Shown here piece by piece: positions 8,859 through 18,343 of a stretch of 64,000 nt of DNA. Below the pieces are notes generated by a model that saw only the letters and a program-made list of their open reading frames with translations, was not told where the DNA came from and did no database searches. The DNA lies in assembly GCA_031292515.1 (NCBI GenBank), contig JARLGZ010000172.1:62001-126000 (forward strand). The letters run 5' to 3'. The DNA is from Puia sp. GTDB lineage: Bacteria > Bacteroidota > Bacteroidia > Chitinophagales > Chitinophagaceae. Made by a program: the position numbers and the translations under genes. Within the stretch, counting starts at the first letter, position 1, and the number at the start of each line of letters is the position of its first letter.

Positions 8859-10085
8859 ATGAGAAAAAAAACAATATTGGTGGTCCTTTCCATTGTTCTG
8901 GCAGTCACCACTTTTTCCGCCTGTTCCAAGCTACTGCCTTCGATGATCGATCCCTCGCAGGGTCTCTGCGGGCCAGTAAGCCTTTCCAGCGCACAAACCA
9001 TCTTTTTTTCGAAGGGGAATGACCAGTTTTTTGCGAATCGTACCGCCGCTACCGGTCTGGGACCCTTTTTTGTCGCGACGGGCTGCGGCAGCTGTCATTC
9101 CAGCGATAACAGGGGACATCCTTTTACCATCCTTACCCGCTTCGGCCAATCCGATACTACCGGCAATACCTTTTTAAATGAAGGAGCCCCGCAATTGGGG
9201 ACCTTCAATCTGCCGGGCTATACGCCGGAACAAATCCCCGCCGGCGCTTCGAGTACAAAACTGATCGCGCCGATCACCGCCGGGGTCGGTTTCCTGGAAG
9301 CCGTTCCCGATTCTGAAATATTAGCCCTGGCTGCCGCCAATGAAAACAACCCGGATGGGGTAAGAGGACATCCAAATTATAATACCCTCCCCGCCAATAT
9401 CACACCGCTGAACGGGGCCATACAGAGAAGCGACGGGAAATATATCTGCCGCTTCGGCCGCAAGGGAGCCGTGCATAGCCTGATACAGCAGGTGGCGGAC
9501 GCCTATAATCACGATATGGGGATTACCTCCAGCTTTTTGCCCTATAACCCCTATAATTACCTGGACCAGACGGACCCCGCATCGGCCCCACCCGCTGCGC
9601 CCGAAGTAACGTCCGACGATTTCAATTCGGTTGTATTCTACGTGACCTGCCTGCAGACACCCGTGCAACGCAATCCGAATGATCCGACCGTGCAACGCGG
9701 CAACCTGGTGTTCACCCAAATAGGTTGCGGGACCTGTCATCAGCAGACCCTGACCACCGGCAATTCGCCGATCGCCGCCCTCGCCTATCAGACCTTCAAT
9801 CCATTCACGGACCTGCTCGTGCATGATATGGGAGCGGGACTGGATGACGGCTACACGGAAGGCAACGCAAAGACTTCCGAATGGCGGACGGCGCCCTTGT
9901 GGGGGTTGGGGCTGGCGCCCCAGGTACAGGGCGGCTATACGTACCTGTTGCACGACGGAAGGGCACATAGTATCGAAGAAGCCATCCGGCTCCATGGCGG
10001 GGAAGCGACGGCCAGCGCCAACCGGTTCAACAGCCTCGGCCAGACGGACAAAAACGCACTCCTCACCTTCCTGAAATCGCTTTAA
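8859..10085 (+). CDS. di-haem cytochrome c lipoprotein, DUF1111 family
   Basis: 408 residues with a lipoprotein signal (lipobox TFSAC, Cys22), so probably anchored in the outer or inner membrane facing the periplasm. Two haem c attachment sites are visible: CGSCH (Cys76-His80) and CGTCH (Cys290-His294). The closing region YLLHDGRAHSIEEAIRLHGG followed by NALLTFLKSL is characteristic of the DUF1111 family (also called di-haem oxidoreductase or putative peroxidase), related to MauG-like enzymes. It would carry out electron transfer or peroxide-dependent oxidation. First gene of a tight operon with a Rieske protein and a porin. Confidence 0.9.
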   Translation: MRKKTILVVLSIVLAVTTFSACSKLLPSMIDPSQGLCGPVSLSSAQTIFFSKGNDQFFANRTAATGLGPFFVATGCGSCHSSDNRGHPFTILTRFGQSDTTGNTFLNEGAPQLGTFNLPGYTPEQIPAGASSTKLIAPITAGVGFLEAVPDSEILALAAANENNPDGVRGHPNYNTLPANITPLNGAIQRSDGKYICRFGRKGAVHSLIQQVADAYNHDMGITSSFLPYNPYNYLDQTDPASAPPAAPEVTSDDFNSVVFYVTCLQTPVQRNPNDPTVQRGNLVFTQIGCGTCHQQTLTTGNSPIAALAYQTFNPFTDLLVHDMGAGLDDGYTEGNAKTSEWRTAPLWGLGLAPQVQGGYTYLLHDGRAHSIEEAIRLHGGEATASANRFNSLGQTDKNALLTFLKSL

Positions 10086-10091
10086 AGCCAT

Positions 10092-10523
10092 ATGGAAAGA
10101 AAGGCCTTTATAAAAAATTGCGGCTTTGCCTGTTTAGGCGGAACCCTGGTGGCGTCCCTGCTCGAAAGTTGCGGCGGAACGAAGATGATTGCGGGAACGA
10201 TCGATCACTCCGACCTGGTGGTGCCTGTTTCTTCGTTTCAATCACACAACGGCTCATTCAGCAGGTATGTGGTCATCCAACACGAAAAATTGAAGTACCC
10301 CGTTTGCGTCTACCGGTTCGGCGAAAAAGAATATACAGCCCTGCTCATGCGCTGCACCCACCAGGGAGCCGAACTGCAGGTATTCGGAGCGAGGCTTCAA
10401 TGTCCGGCGCACGGCAGCGAATTCAACGATAAAGGGGTCGTCCAGAATGGCCCCGCAGACACGAACCTGCGGACTTTTCCGGTGACCATCCAGCATAATC
10501 AACTTTATATCTCCCTGAAATGA
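10092..10523 (+). CDS. Rieske [2Fe-2S] protein
   Basis: 143 residues. An N-terminal segment with CGFACLGGTLVASLLESCGG looks like a membrane anchor or lipoprotein signal (LLESC). The Rieske domain has both cluster-binding boxes: CTHQG (Cys88, His90) and CPAHGSEF (Cys104, His107). It sits 6 bases after the di-haem protein and its stop overlaps the start of the porin gene (ATGA at 10520-10523). By position it is the likely electron partner of the di-haem cytochrome in the periplasm (inference). No cytochrome b subunit is adjacent, so it is not part of a bc complex here. Confidence 0.9.
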   Translation: MERKAFIKNCGFACLGGTLVASLLESCGGTKMIAGTIDHSDLVVPVSSFQSHNGSFSRYVVIQHEKLKYPVCVYRFGEKEYTALLMRCTHQGAELQVFGARLQCPAHGSEFNDKGVVQNGPADTNLRTFPVTIQHNQLYISLK

Positions 10524-11797
10524 AAATAACCATCCTGACTGCAACCCTCTCTGTCCTCTTTTTGTCTCACCAGCCGGTGTACGCCCAGATCGACAGCACC
10601 CTGCTGAAATCATCCACGCCGGGGGATACCGCAAAGCGGAGCCTGACGATGGATGCCATCTATAACAGGCCCTTCCTCAAACTGGGAAAGACACCCGTCT
10701 CCATCGGCGGATATGTGGAGTCCAACTGGCAGAAAGTGTCCACGTCCGGAATCTCGGCAGGCAATCAGTTTCAATTCAGAAGATTCAGCCTGTTCGTGGC
10801 CTCTACCATCAGCAGCCGGATCAAATTCCTGTCGGAAATAGAATACGAGAATGACCCGACAGGGGATCCTGGTGATGCGGCCGGACCTCAATTCGAAATC
10901 GAATATGCGGCGCTGGACATCGAATTGCATCCGCTGCTGAACCTCCGTGGCGGCATGATCGTCAACCCCATCGGGGCCTTCAACCAGAATCACGACGGAC
11001 CGAAATGGGAGTTTACGGACAGGCCCATCGCCATGACCCAGATGCTCCCGGATACCTGGAGCAACACGGGATTTGGGATCTATGGCAAGCACTACACAAA
11101 CCACTGGATGTTCGGCTATGAATTCTATCTGACCGGCGGATTTAACGACTCCATCATCGACAATACCCAGGGCAAGACATTCCTGCCCGCCGCCAAAAGC
11201 AATACTTCCAGATTCACTTCCAGCGCCAGCGGAACACCGATGTATACCGGCAAGATCTCCATTCGCAACGACCGGATCGGCGAACTGGGTCTGTCTTTTA
11301 TGAGCGATGTCTATAACACCTGGGAGATTGAAGGCGCACCTGTAGACAGTAAAAGAAGTCTGCATGTCTACGATGTGGATTTTAATACGACGCTGCCCAA
11401 AAGCCACACCGCCATCACGACCGAATGGGCCTGGATATTCGTACAGATGCCTCCGAACTATACGCCGGAATACAGTAACAAACAGTTTGGCGGTTTTATC
11501 GATATCGTGCAACCCATTGTCAGGGGGAAAATACTGGGCTGGGACAACGCCTCCCTCAATCTCGCCGTCCGTGGCGAATATGTCGACTGGAATGTCGGCA
11601 AATTCAGGTCCACCGGGACCCGGATGTACAATGACCTCTGGAGTATTATGCCGGGTGTGAGTTTCAGACCCTCTTCACAAACCGTCCTGAGATTCAACTA
11701 CCGCCGTCAGAAGTCGCGTGATATCACCGGAAATACCATCGGAGCCTCCATCGGCCCGACCGCGGGATTCAACTTTGGCCTCTCGACTTACTTCTAA
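10520..11797 (+). CDS. porin-like outer-membrane protein of the redox operon
   Basis: 425 residues with a signal peptide ending at VYAQ. The body is rich in amphipathic strands (RRFSLFVASTISSRIKFLSEIEYE, and later EIEYAALDIELHPLLNLRGGM) and ends with FGLSTYF, a terminal aromatic typical of barrels. The pattern resembles phosphate-selective porin O/P-like proteins of Bacteroidota. It overlaps the Rieske gene by 4 bases, so it is translationally coupled. It may pass the small substrate or iron complex handled by the redox proteins, but the sequence does not show which. Confidence 0.8.
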   Translation: MKITILTATLSVLFLSHQPVYAQIDSTLLKSSTPGDTAKRSLTMDAIYNRPFLKLGKTPVSIGGYVESNWQKVSTSGISAGNQFQFRRFSLFVASTISSRIKFLSEIEYENDPTGDPGDAAGPQFEIEYAALDIELHPLLNLRGGMIVNPIGAFNQNHDGPKWEFTDRPIAMTQMLPDTWSNTGFGIYGKHYTNHWMFGYEFYLTGGFNDSIIDNTQGKTFLPAAKSNTSRFTSSASGTPMYTGKISIRNDRIGELGLSFMSDVYNTWEIEGAPVDSKRSLHVYDVDFNTTLPKSHTAITTEWAWIFVQMPPNYTPEYSNKQFGGFIDIVQPIVRGKILGWDNASLNLAVRGEYVDWNVGKFRSTGTRMYNDLWSIMPGVSFRPSSQTVLRFNYRRQKSRDITGNTIGASIGPTAGFNFGLSTYF

Positions 11798-12228
11798 AAC
11801 CCGCGTTCCGTCTATCAAACCGGCATCCGTCCGCCTGATACGGGCAGGATCCGCCATGCCCGGCCCGATCCGCGATCAGGCCAGGCTCAATCTGCTAAAT
11901 CCGCATTCCGTCTATCCTCAAACCCTCCCGCTGCGAGAAGAACACACTGTCTGCCAGCCATGCCCGTTCCCACCCGTAGAGGACTGGCAATAAGGCCATT
12001 ATCCATAAAATGCAATTTCAACGGACAGACACACCCGCCCCCCGACTTACCCGTTCGCCTAATTTAATCACTTTTTAATACTGGTAATCAATCTATTAGG
12101 AGATCATTAACAACCTTAGCAGCCTGATTTGATGCGGGAATGCTATAATTTTATTAAAATTTTAAAGCACCCGAAATTCCGGATGGATCCCCGATTCATT
12201 CCGGCCATTGATAAGATAAAATTACCGG
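11798..12228. other. 431-base gene-free region with a 16-bp repeat pair
   Basis: The first 200 bases are GC-rich and hold two copies of CCGCRTTCCGTCTATC at 11801-11816 and 11901-11916, 15 of 16 identical and exactly 100 bases apart. The remaining 230 bases are AT-rich and should contain the promoter of the efflux operon; a TATAATTTTATT stretch at 12144-12155 is the best candidate, but no -33 TTG is at the right distance. Short open frames here lack coding character. Confidence 0.5.
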
Positions 12229-13575
12229 ATGAACTATCATTATTATTGTTTACGTATTGGTTTGTTTCTTCTCATTTCGTCGCCTTCCCTTTCTTTTGCA
12301 CAAAACGCCAATGACACCACGCAAAATCTGACCCTGCGGGAATGCGTGGATTTTGCGCTGAAGCATGAGCCGACTATCCAATCAAGCGTCGTGAATATCG
12401 CGATAGCCAGGGTGAATAACTCGATCAGCCTTGCCGGGTGGCTTCCACAGGCCAATATCTCGGCGAACCTGACACACTATAACACCCTGCCCACCGCTTT
12501 TATAAAAAATTCGCAGACAGGGGCCACGACCCAACAGAAGTCCGGTGTCATCAATACCGTGAACCCGATCGGGTCCGTCACCCAGACGATCTTTAACCCG
12601 TCCCTCCTCTATGCCTATAAAAGCGCGCCCCTGTATGTCAAACAGGCCGAACAGATCAGCGACAGCGTAAAAATCGAGATGGTTTCGGCGGTCAGCAAGA
12701 CCTTCTACAGCCTGCTGCTCACGCTCGAGCAGATCAATGTCCTGAAGGAAGATACCGCCCGCCTGAACAAGAACGTCAGCGACACCTATCATCAGTATAT
12801 CGGCGGGATCGTCGACGAGACCGATTACGATGAAGCGGTCATCTCGCTCAACAATTCAAAATTCCAGCTGAAACAGGCCACGGAAAGCGTGATCCCGCAA
12901 TATGCCACGCTGAAACAAGTCATGGGGTATCCGCCCGCGCAACAGTTTAACGTCATTTATGACACGACCCGCATGATGCAGGACATCGGCTTCGATACGA
13001 CCCAGGGTTTGCAATATGAGAAGAGGATAGAACTCCAGGAACTGGTGACGACAAAAAAGCTGCAGGCACAGCTCGTCGATTACTACCGGAAGGCCTGGTT
13101 GCCAACACTCGGCGCCTTCTTCGACTATGACTACGAATTCCAGAACAATTCCTTCGGCGGCTTGTTCTCCCAGGCCTATCCCTATTCTTATGCAGGCCTC
13201 TCCCTGACCCTGCCGATCTTTACCGGTTTTGCACGTACCAATAATATCAAAAAAGCACGCCTGCAATACCAGCAGCTGGATTGGTCAGAAGTGGCCCTCC
13301 GCTCCCAGATCTATACCGAATACACGACCGCTCTGGCAAATTATAAAAGCAACCTGTACAATCTCAGCATCTCCAGGGAGAATACCGCCCTGGCCAAAAA
13401 GACCTATGATATCGTATCGTTGCAGTATCTGCAGGGCGTGGTCGCCTATCTCAACGTCATCACGGCGGAATCGAACCTGATCACATCCGAGATAAGCTAT
13501 CAGAACGCGCTCTTCCAGTTGCTTTCCAGCAAGATAGACCTGGAAAAATCGATGGGCGTCATTACCGTACAATAG
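12229..13575 (+). CDS. TolC-family outer-membrane efflux protein
   Basis: 448 residues with a signal peptide ending at SFAQ. It has the two-fold repeat of the outer-membrane factor family: LRECVDFALKHEPTIQSS opens the first half, long coiled helices follow, and YAGLSLTLPIFTGFARTNNIKKAR opens the second half, ending with VVAYLNVITAESNLITSEISYQNALFQLLSSKIDLEKS. It forms the trimeric outer-membrane duct of a tripartite pump. First gene of an operon with adaptor and two pump subunits, 61 bases before the adaptor. Confidence 0.93.
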   Translation: MNYHYYCLRIGLFLLISSPSLSFAQNANDTTQNLTLRECVDFALKHEPTIQSSVVNIAIARVNNSISLAGWLPQANISANLTHYNTLPTAFIKNSQTGATTQQKSGVINTVNPIGSVTQTIFNPSLLYAYKSAPLYVKQAEQISDSVKIEMVSAVSKTFYSLLLTLEQINVLKEDTARLNKNVSDTYHQYIGGIVDETDYDEAVISLNNSKFQLKQATESVIPQYATLKQVMGYPPAQQFNVIYDTTRMMQDIGFDTTQGLQYEKRIELQELVTTKKLQAQLVDYYRKAWLPTLGAFFDYDYEFQNNSFGGLFSQAYPYSYAGLSLTLPIFTGFARTNNIKKARLQYQQLDWSEVALRSQIYTEYTTALANYKSNLYNLSISRENTALAKKTYDIVSLQYLQGVVAYLNVITAESNLITSEISYQNALFQLLSSKIDLEKSMGVITVQ

Positions 13576-13636
13576 GAGTGGTCAGACACGGATCCGTTAT
13601 CGAATTAATCAATTAAGTATAATATAAATCATCAGT

Positions 13637-14920
13637 ATGAGCAGACTGGCATTGACCCTGGTTCTAATAAGTGGTCTGGCGTTTTTCTCCTGCCAGCAAA
13701 AACCGCCGGCACCCAACCCACCTACCCCCGTTAACCTGATTAAGGTATCGTCGAGGCCCGTCCTCTATTATGACGACTACCCGGCCACCACCCAGGCGTT
13801 GAGCCAGGTGGACCTGCACGCGCAGGTGACGGGCTATATCACCGGCATCTACTTTAAAGAAGGCGATCATGTCCATAAGGGACAGAAGCTCTATGAAATA
13901 GACGAAAGACTGTACAAGGCGGCCTACGACCAGGCCGTGGCCAATGTAAAAGTGGCCCAGGGCAACCAGGTCCAGGCCCAGCAGGATGCGGACCGCTACC
14001 AGTACCTGATCGAACACAACGCGGTCGCCAAGCAGACGCTCGACCACGCCGTCATCGCGCTTCAGAATGCCAAGAACCAGACGCAGGCGGCACAGGAAGC
14101 CGTGAAGACCGCCGCGACGAACCTGACTTACTCGGTGATCACCGCTCCCTTCGACGGGACCATCGGTTTCAGCCAGGTGAAGATGGGTAACCTCGTTTCC
14201 GTGGGGACAACCATCCTCAACACCGTTTCTACCGATAACCCGATGGCAGTGGACTTCCTGATCAACGAAGCACAGCTGAATCACTACCAGCAGCTGCAAC
14301 GGGAAAAACAGCACCAGCTCGACTCCCTGTTCAGCATCGTCCTTCCCGATCATTCCACTTATTCCCAACTGGGTAAGATTTCGGTCATCGACCGGGCCGT
14401 CGATCCGCAGACCGGAACGATCCGGGTGCGCCTGGTCTTTGCCAACCCCAAGCTGGAGCTTCGGGCAGGTATGAGCTGCGTCGTCAGGGTGCATAACCTG
14501 GAAACCACCCCGCAGATCGTGATCCCCGGCAGGGCCATCGTAGAACAGATGGGAGAATATTTCGTATATATCGCGAAAGACACGGTCATGCACGGCGGTT
14601 CCGACTCGAATGCCGGTACGGCCGGCGGAAATGACAAAGGCAGCAGTGACAAAACCGGAAGCGGCGCAGGCGAGGCGAAAGGCGGCGACGGCGCCAAAAA
14701 AGAAGGGGCCGATACCACTTCGCAACAAGGCCCGAAACTCAGAGCCATACAGATCAAGGTGGAGACAGGCCAGACCATCGGCTCCAATATCCTTATCAAA
14801 GCGGGTCTGAAGGACGGGGACAGTCTGATTGTCGACGGCGTACAAGCCCTGCATGACGGTTCCCCGATCACTACCGCCAACAAAGCGGGGCCGGCACAAG
14901 GTGGACGCGGCGGACGTTAA
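13637..14920 (+). CDS. RND efflux periplasmic adaptor lipoprotein
   Basis: 427 residues of the HlyD/AcrA family. The lipobox AFFSC puts the lipid on Cys19. A lipoyl half (QVTGYITGIYFKEGDHVHKG), a hairpin (about 95-160), the second lipoyl half (TYSVITAPFDGTIG) and beta-barrel and proximal domains follow, ending in IKAGLKDGDSLIVDGVQALHDG. It bridges the inner-membrane pump and TolC. Residues about 318-365 form a glycine-, serine- and lysine-rich low-complexity insert inside the membrane-proximal domain, not expected in AcrA or MexA. The pump genes follow after 135 bases. Confidence 0.93.
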   Translation: MSRLALTLVLISGLAFFSCQQKPPAPNPPTPVNLIKVSSRPVLYYDDYPATTQALSQVDLHAQVTGYITGIYFKEGDHVHKGQKLYEIDERLYKAAYDQAVANVKVAQGNQVQAQQDADRYQYLIEHNAVAKQTLDHAVIALQNAKNQTQAAQEAVKTAATNLTYSVITAPFDGTIGFSQVKMGNLVSVGTTILNTVSTDNPMAVDFLINEAQLNHYQQLQREKQHQLDSLFSIVLPDHSTYSQLGKISVIDRAVDPQTGTIRVRLVFANPKLELRAGMSCVVRVHNLETTPQIVIPGRAIVEQMGEYFVYIAKDTVMHGGSDSNAGTAGGNDKGSSDKTGSGAGEAKGGDGAKKEGADTTSQQGPKLRAIQIKVETGQTIGSNILIKAGLKDGDSLIVDGVQALHDGSPITTANKAGPAQGGRGGR

Positions 14921-15055
14921 CAGGGAAAGTGGTCCGGAAAGACGCGGCCCGGAGGCAACACAGCCCGTGTGGATCGTAAACACATGACACCAGGAAGTAA
15001 GACGTCTGCGCCAACAAAGAGAGTAACTAAGGGTAACACCTGATACAACATATCT

Positions 15056-18000
15056 ATGATCGCTAATACTTTTATAAAAAGGCCGGTAACCGCTATCGTT
15101 ATTTCTATCGTGTTGGTGCTCACCGGCGCTATCTGTATCTTCATCCTGCCCATCGACCAATACCCGGACATCACGCCGCCGATCGTACAGGTCAATGGAC
15201 AGTTCACCGGCGCGGACGCACAGACCGTAGAACAGACCGTTGCCACCCCCATCGAACAACAGGTGAATGGCACGCCGGGGATGGAATACATGCAGAGCAA
15301 CAGCACCAACAACGGCCTGATGTCCATCAGCGTGACCTTTAACATCGGAACCGATATCGACGTAGCCGCGCTGGACGTACAAAACCGTGTCAGCATCGCC
15401 ACCCCCCTGCTACCCGCCGTCGCAAGCCGGTTGGGCATTACCGTTCGTGCGGTCAACCCCAGCATGCTGATGATGGTAGCCATCTATGCGCCAAAAGGGT
15501 CTCATAATATTACTTTCCTGGACAACTATGCGAACATATTCGTCCAGGACGCCCTGCTCCGCGTGCCCGGCGTAGGGACCATCACCCGTTTTACCGACGA
15601 CTTCAGCATGCGGGTCTGGATGAACCCCGAGAAGATGGCCGCCTATAGCCTGACGCCGCAGGACGTCATCAACGCGCTCAATGCGCAGAATGTCCAGGTG
15701 GCCGCCGGCTCCGCGGGTGTCCCTCCCCAGCAGAAAACACAGACCTTCGAAATCGGCATCCTGGTGAACGGCCGTCTGAGCAAGGTCAAGGAATTCGAGA
15801 ATATCATCGTCAAAACATTGCCCGCCACCGGCGAACTGGTCTACCTGAGGGACATCGCACGCGTGGAGCTCGGGAAGTTCACTTTCGCCAGCAACTCTTT
15901 TGTAGACGGGCAGCGGGCTTCCTACCTGCAGATCTACCAGTCGCCCGGCAGCAACGCCCTCCGTACCGCCGACGGAATCTATAAGGAGCTGGCACAATTG
16001 AAACAGTTCTTCCCGGCAGACGTCGAATACAAAGTGCCTTTTGAGTCGGTCACCGTGGTAAAAGTCTCCATGTCGGATGTCGTGGATACGCTGCTGATGA
16101 CCCTCGGGCTGGTGGCATTCGTGGTGTTTCTGTTCCTGCAAAACTTCCGGTCGACCCTGATCCCGGTACTGGCTATCCCCGTCTCCATTTTCGGCACCTT
16201 CTGTTTCTTCATCCCGCTGGGGTTTACGATCAACACCCTGACCATGTTCGGCTTCGTGCTCGCCATCGGCATCGTGGTGGATGACGCCATCATCGTCGTG
16301 GAAGCCGTCCAGCACTATATCGACAACGAACACATGTCGCCGAAGGAAGCCACCTATTATGCCATGAAGGATATTTCGGCGCCGGTAGTGGCCATCGCCC
16401 TCATCCTGGCGGCGGTATTCGTCCCCGTCGGCTTCATCCCGGGCATCGTCGGCCGTCTCTATCAGCAATTCGCCATCACCATCGCCATCTCCGTGCTCAT
16501 CTCGGCATTTATCGCCCTGTCGCTGACGCCGGCGCTCTGTACCCTGCTGCTCAAGCCTTCAAAACCGAAGGAAGAAGTCAGAGGACTTGGAAAACTGTTC
16601 ATCCGCTTTAACAGCTGGTTCCAGCGGGTGACCGACAGGTATTCCGAAGGGGTGAACCGCTCGATTAAGGCATCCCGCTTTATCCTGATCCTGCTGATCT
16701 GTCTGTGCGTCGGCGCGGTCTTCCTGTTCCGGAACAAGCCCACCGGCTTTATCCCCTCCGAAGACGATGGCAATATCTATGTCACCTTTCAACTGCCGCC
16801 CGCGTCTTCCACCAGCCAGTCGGTTGCACTCATGCAGCGCCTAATGAAAGTGATCGCCGAAACGCCGGGCATCGCGCACTATGCCGCCCTGTCGGGTCTG
16901 AACGTGATCACCAACGCGACCAATTCCAATTGCGGCACCATCTATTGCCAGCTGAAACCCTGGGACGAACGTCATGATGCGGACGAAAAAGTCCCGCGTA
17001 TCCTCAGCGTCCTCCAGGACCGGATCGCCGACGCCGGCATCCGCAATGCGAACGTGGAAGTCATCCAGCCCTCTCCCATCCCCGGTATCGGGGCAGGCGT
17101 GGGCTTCAATTTCCAGATCGAACAGCGCAGCACCAACGATGATCTGCACGGATTCGAGACCGTCCTCCAGCAATTTATCGCTGAAGCCAATAAGAACCCG
17201 GCCATCACGGGCGCCTATAGCTTCTTCTCCGCCAAGACGCCGGGGTACAACCTCATCGTCGACCGCGACAAATGCGAAAAGCTGGGTGTCAATATCTCCG
17301 ATGTGTTTACGACCATCCAGGCCTATATGGGCAGCCTCTATATAAATGACTTCACCACCTATAACCGGACTTTCCACGTCGTGGTCCAGGCCGATACGAA
17401 TTATCGCGCCATGATCTCCGATATGAACAAATACTATGTGCGCAACCAGGCCGGCAACATGCTGCCGCTGGGTACGCTGATCAGCTATAACCCGACCGAG
17501 ACGGCGCCGCTGATCTCGCACTTCAATATCTTCCGCTCGGCGGAAGTGGATGGGATACCCGCGCCGGGTCATAGCAGCACCCAGGCCCTGGCGGCACTCC
17601 AGGAGATCGCGGCACGTGTGCTGCCGGAAGGATATACCTATGAGTTCTCGGGTCTGAGCTTTGAAGAGGTCAAGGCAGGGTCGACGACGATCTATATCTT
17701 CCTGTTCTCGATCACCTTCGTATTCCTGTTCCTGGCAGCCCTCTATGAAAGCTGGTCGGTGCCTTTCTCCGTGCTGCTGGCGGTTCCCATCGGCGCCTTC
17801 GGAGCGATCCTAACCCTGGTACTCGTGCCCAGCCTCACCAACAACGTCTATGCCCAGATCGGGCTAATCACCCTCATCGGCCTGGCGGCCAAGAACGCCA
17901 TCCTGATCGTGGAATTTGCAAAAGTTCGCGTAGACCGCGGAGAAGACCTCCTAAAATCGACCCTGGAAGCCGTCAGCCTGCGTCTGCGCCCAATCGTGAT

Positions 18001-18343
18001 GACCTCCCTCGCCTTTATCCTGGGGGTGCTCCCGCTGGTATTTGCCTCCGGCGCCGGAGCCGTAGCCCGCCGGACCATTGGTTATACGGTGCTGGGCGGT
18101 ATGCTGGCAGCTTCGACCATCGCGATCTTTGTAGTACCCGTGCTGTTTGTGCTGATCACCCGCGCATCCTATGGTAAGAAGAAGCTGGAATACCTGATGG
18201 CGCATCACGACGATCTGATGGAGAAAGCCCGGAAAGTGGAAGCACAGGATATCGACCCCGAACTCGAGTTTGAAATTCAAAAATCACGCGACCTCCACGG
18301 AATGGATCCGAAAGAAGGTCAAAACCAACCTGCCCAAGGATGA
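15056..18343 (+). CDS. RND (HAE1-type) multidrug efflux permease, first copy
   Basis: 1095 residues, full length for the AcrB/MexB family. The start MIANTFIKRPVTAIVISIVL is the first membrane helix. The proton-relay residues are present: the Asp pair in GIVVDDAIIVVEAV (409-410) and the Lys in AAKNAILIVEFAK (946), with LRPIVMTSLAFILGVLP. Large periplasmic loops (about 35-340 and 560-870) form the porter and docking domains. The C-terminal 60 residues are charged and cytoplasmic. It acts as a proton-driven trimeric pump with the adaptor and TolC encoded upstream. Its stop overlaps the start of the second pump gene (ATGA). Confidence 0.95.
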   Translation: MIANTFIKRPVTAIVISIVLVLTGAICIFILPIDQYPDITPPIVQVNGQFTGADAQTVEQTVATPIEQQVNGTPGMEYMQSNSTNNGLMSISVTFNIGTDIDVAALDVQNRVSIATPLLPAVASRLGITVRAVNPSMLMMVAIYAPKGSHNITFLDNYANIFVQDALLRVPGVGTITRFTDDFSMRVWMNPEKMAAYSLTPQDVINALNAQNVQVAAGSAGVPPQQKTQTFEIGILVNGRLSKVKEFENIIVKTLPATGELVYLRDIARVELGKFTFASNSFVDGQRASYLQIYQSPGSNALRTADGIYKELAQLKQFFPADVEYKVPFESVTVVKVSMSDVVDTLLMTLGLVAFVVFLFLQNFRSTLIPVLAIPVSIFGTFCFFIPLGFTINTLTMFGFVLAIGIVVDDAIIVVEAVQHYIDNEHMSPKEATYYAMKDISAPVVAIALILAAVFVPVGFIPGIVGRLYQQFAITIAISVLISAFIALSLTPALCTLLLKPSKPKEEVRGLGKLFIRFNSWFQRVTDRYSEGVNRSIKASRFILILLICLCVGAVFLFRNKPTGFIPSEDDGNIYVTFQLPPASSTSQSVALMQRLMKVIAETPGIAHYAALSGLNVITNATNSNCGTIYCQLKPWDERHDADEKVPRILSVLQDRIADAGIRNANVEVIQPSPIPGIGAGVGFNFQIEQRSTNDDLHGFETVLQQFIAEANKNPAITGAYSFFSAKTPGYNLIVDRDKCEKLGVNISDVFTTIQAYMGSLYINDFTTYNRTFHVVVQADTNYRAMISDMNKYYVRNQAGNMLPLGTLISYNPTETAPLISHFNIFRSAEVDGIPAPGHSSTQALAALQEIAARVLPEGYTYEFSGLSFEEVKAGSTTIYIFLFSITFVFLFLAALYESWSVPFSVLLAVPIGAFGAILTLVLVPSLTNNVYAQIGLITLIGLAAKNAILIVEFAKVRVDRGEDLLKSTLEAVSLRLRPIVMTSLAFILGVLPLVFASGAGAVARRTIGYTVLGGMLAASTIAIFVVPVLFVLITRASYGKKKLEYLMAHHDDLMEKARKVEAQDIDPELEFEIQKSRDLHGMDPKEGQNQPAQG

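Noticed and set aside
12129-12314. 61-codon frame overlapping the TolC start
   Set aside because: AT-rich leader sequence out of frame with the TolC gene, no protein character.
13664-15382. 572-codon minus-strand open frame over the adaptor gene
   Set aside because: It is antisense to a clear adaptor/RND operon; its composition is rich in Val, Gly, Arg and Asp without domain motifs, as expected from codon bias of the real gene.
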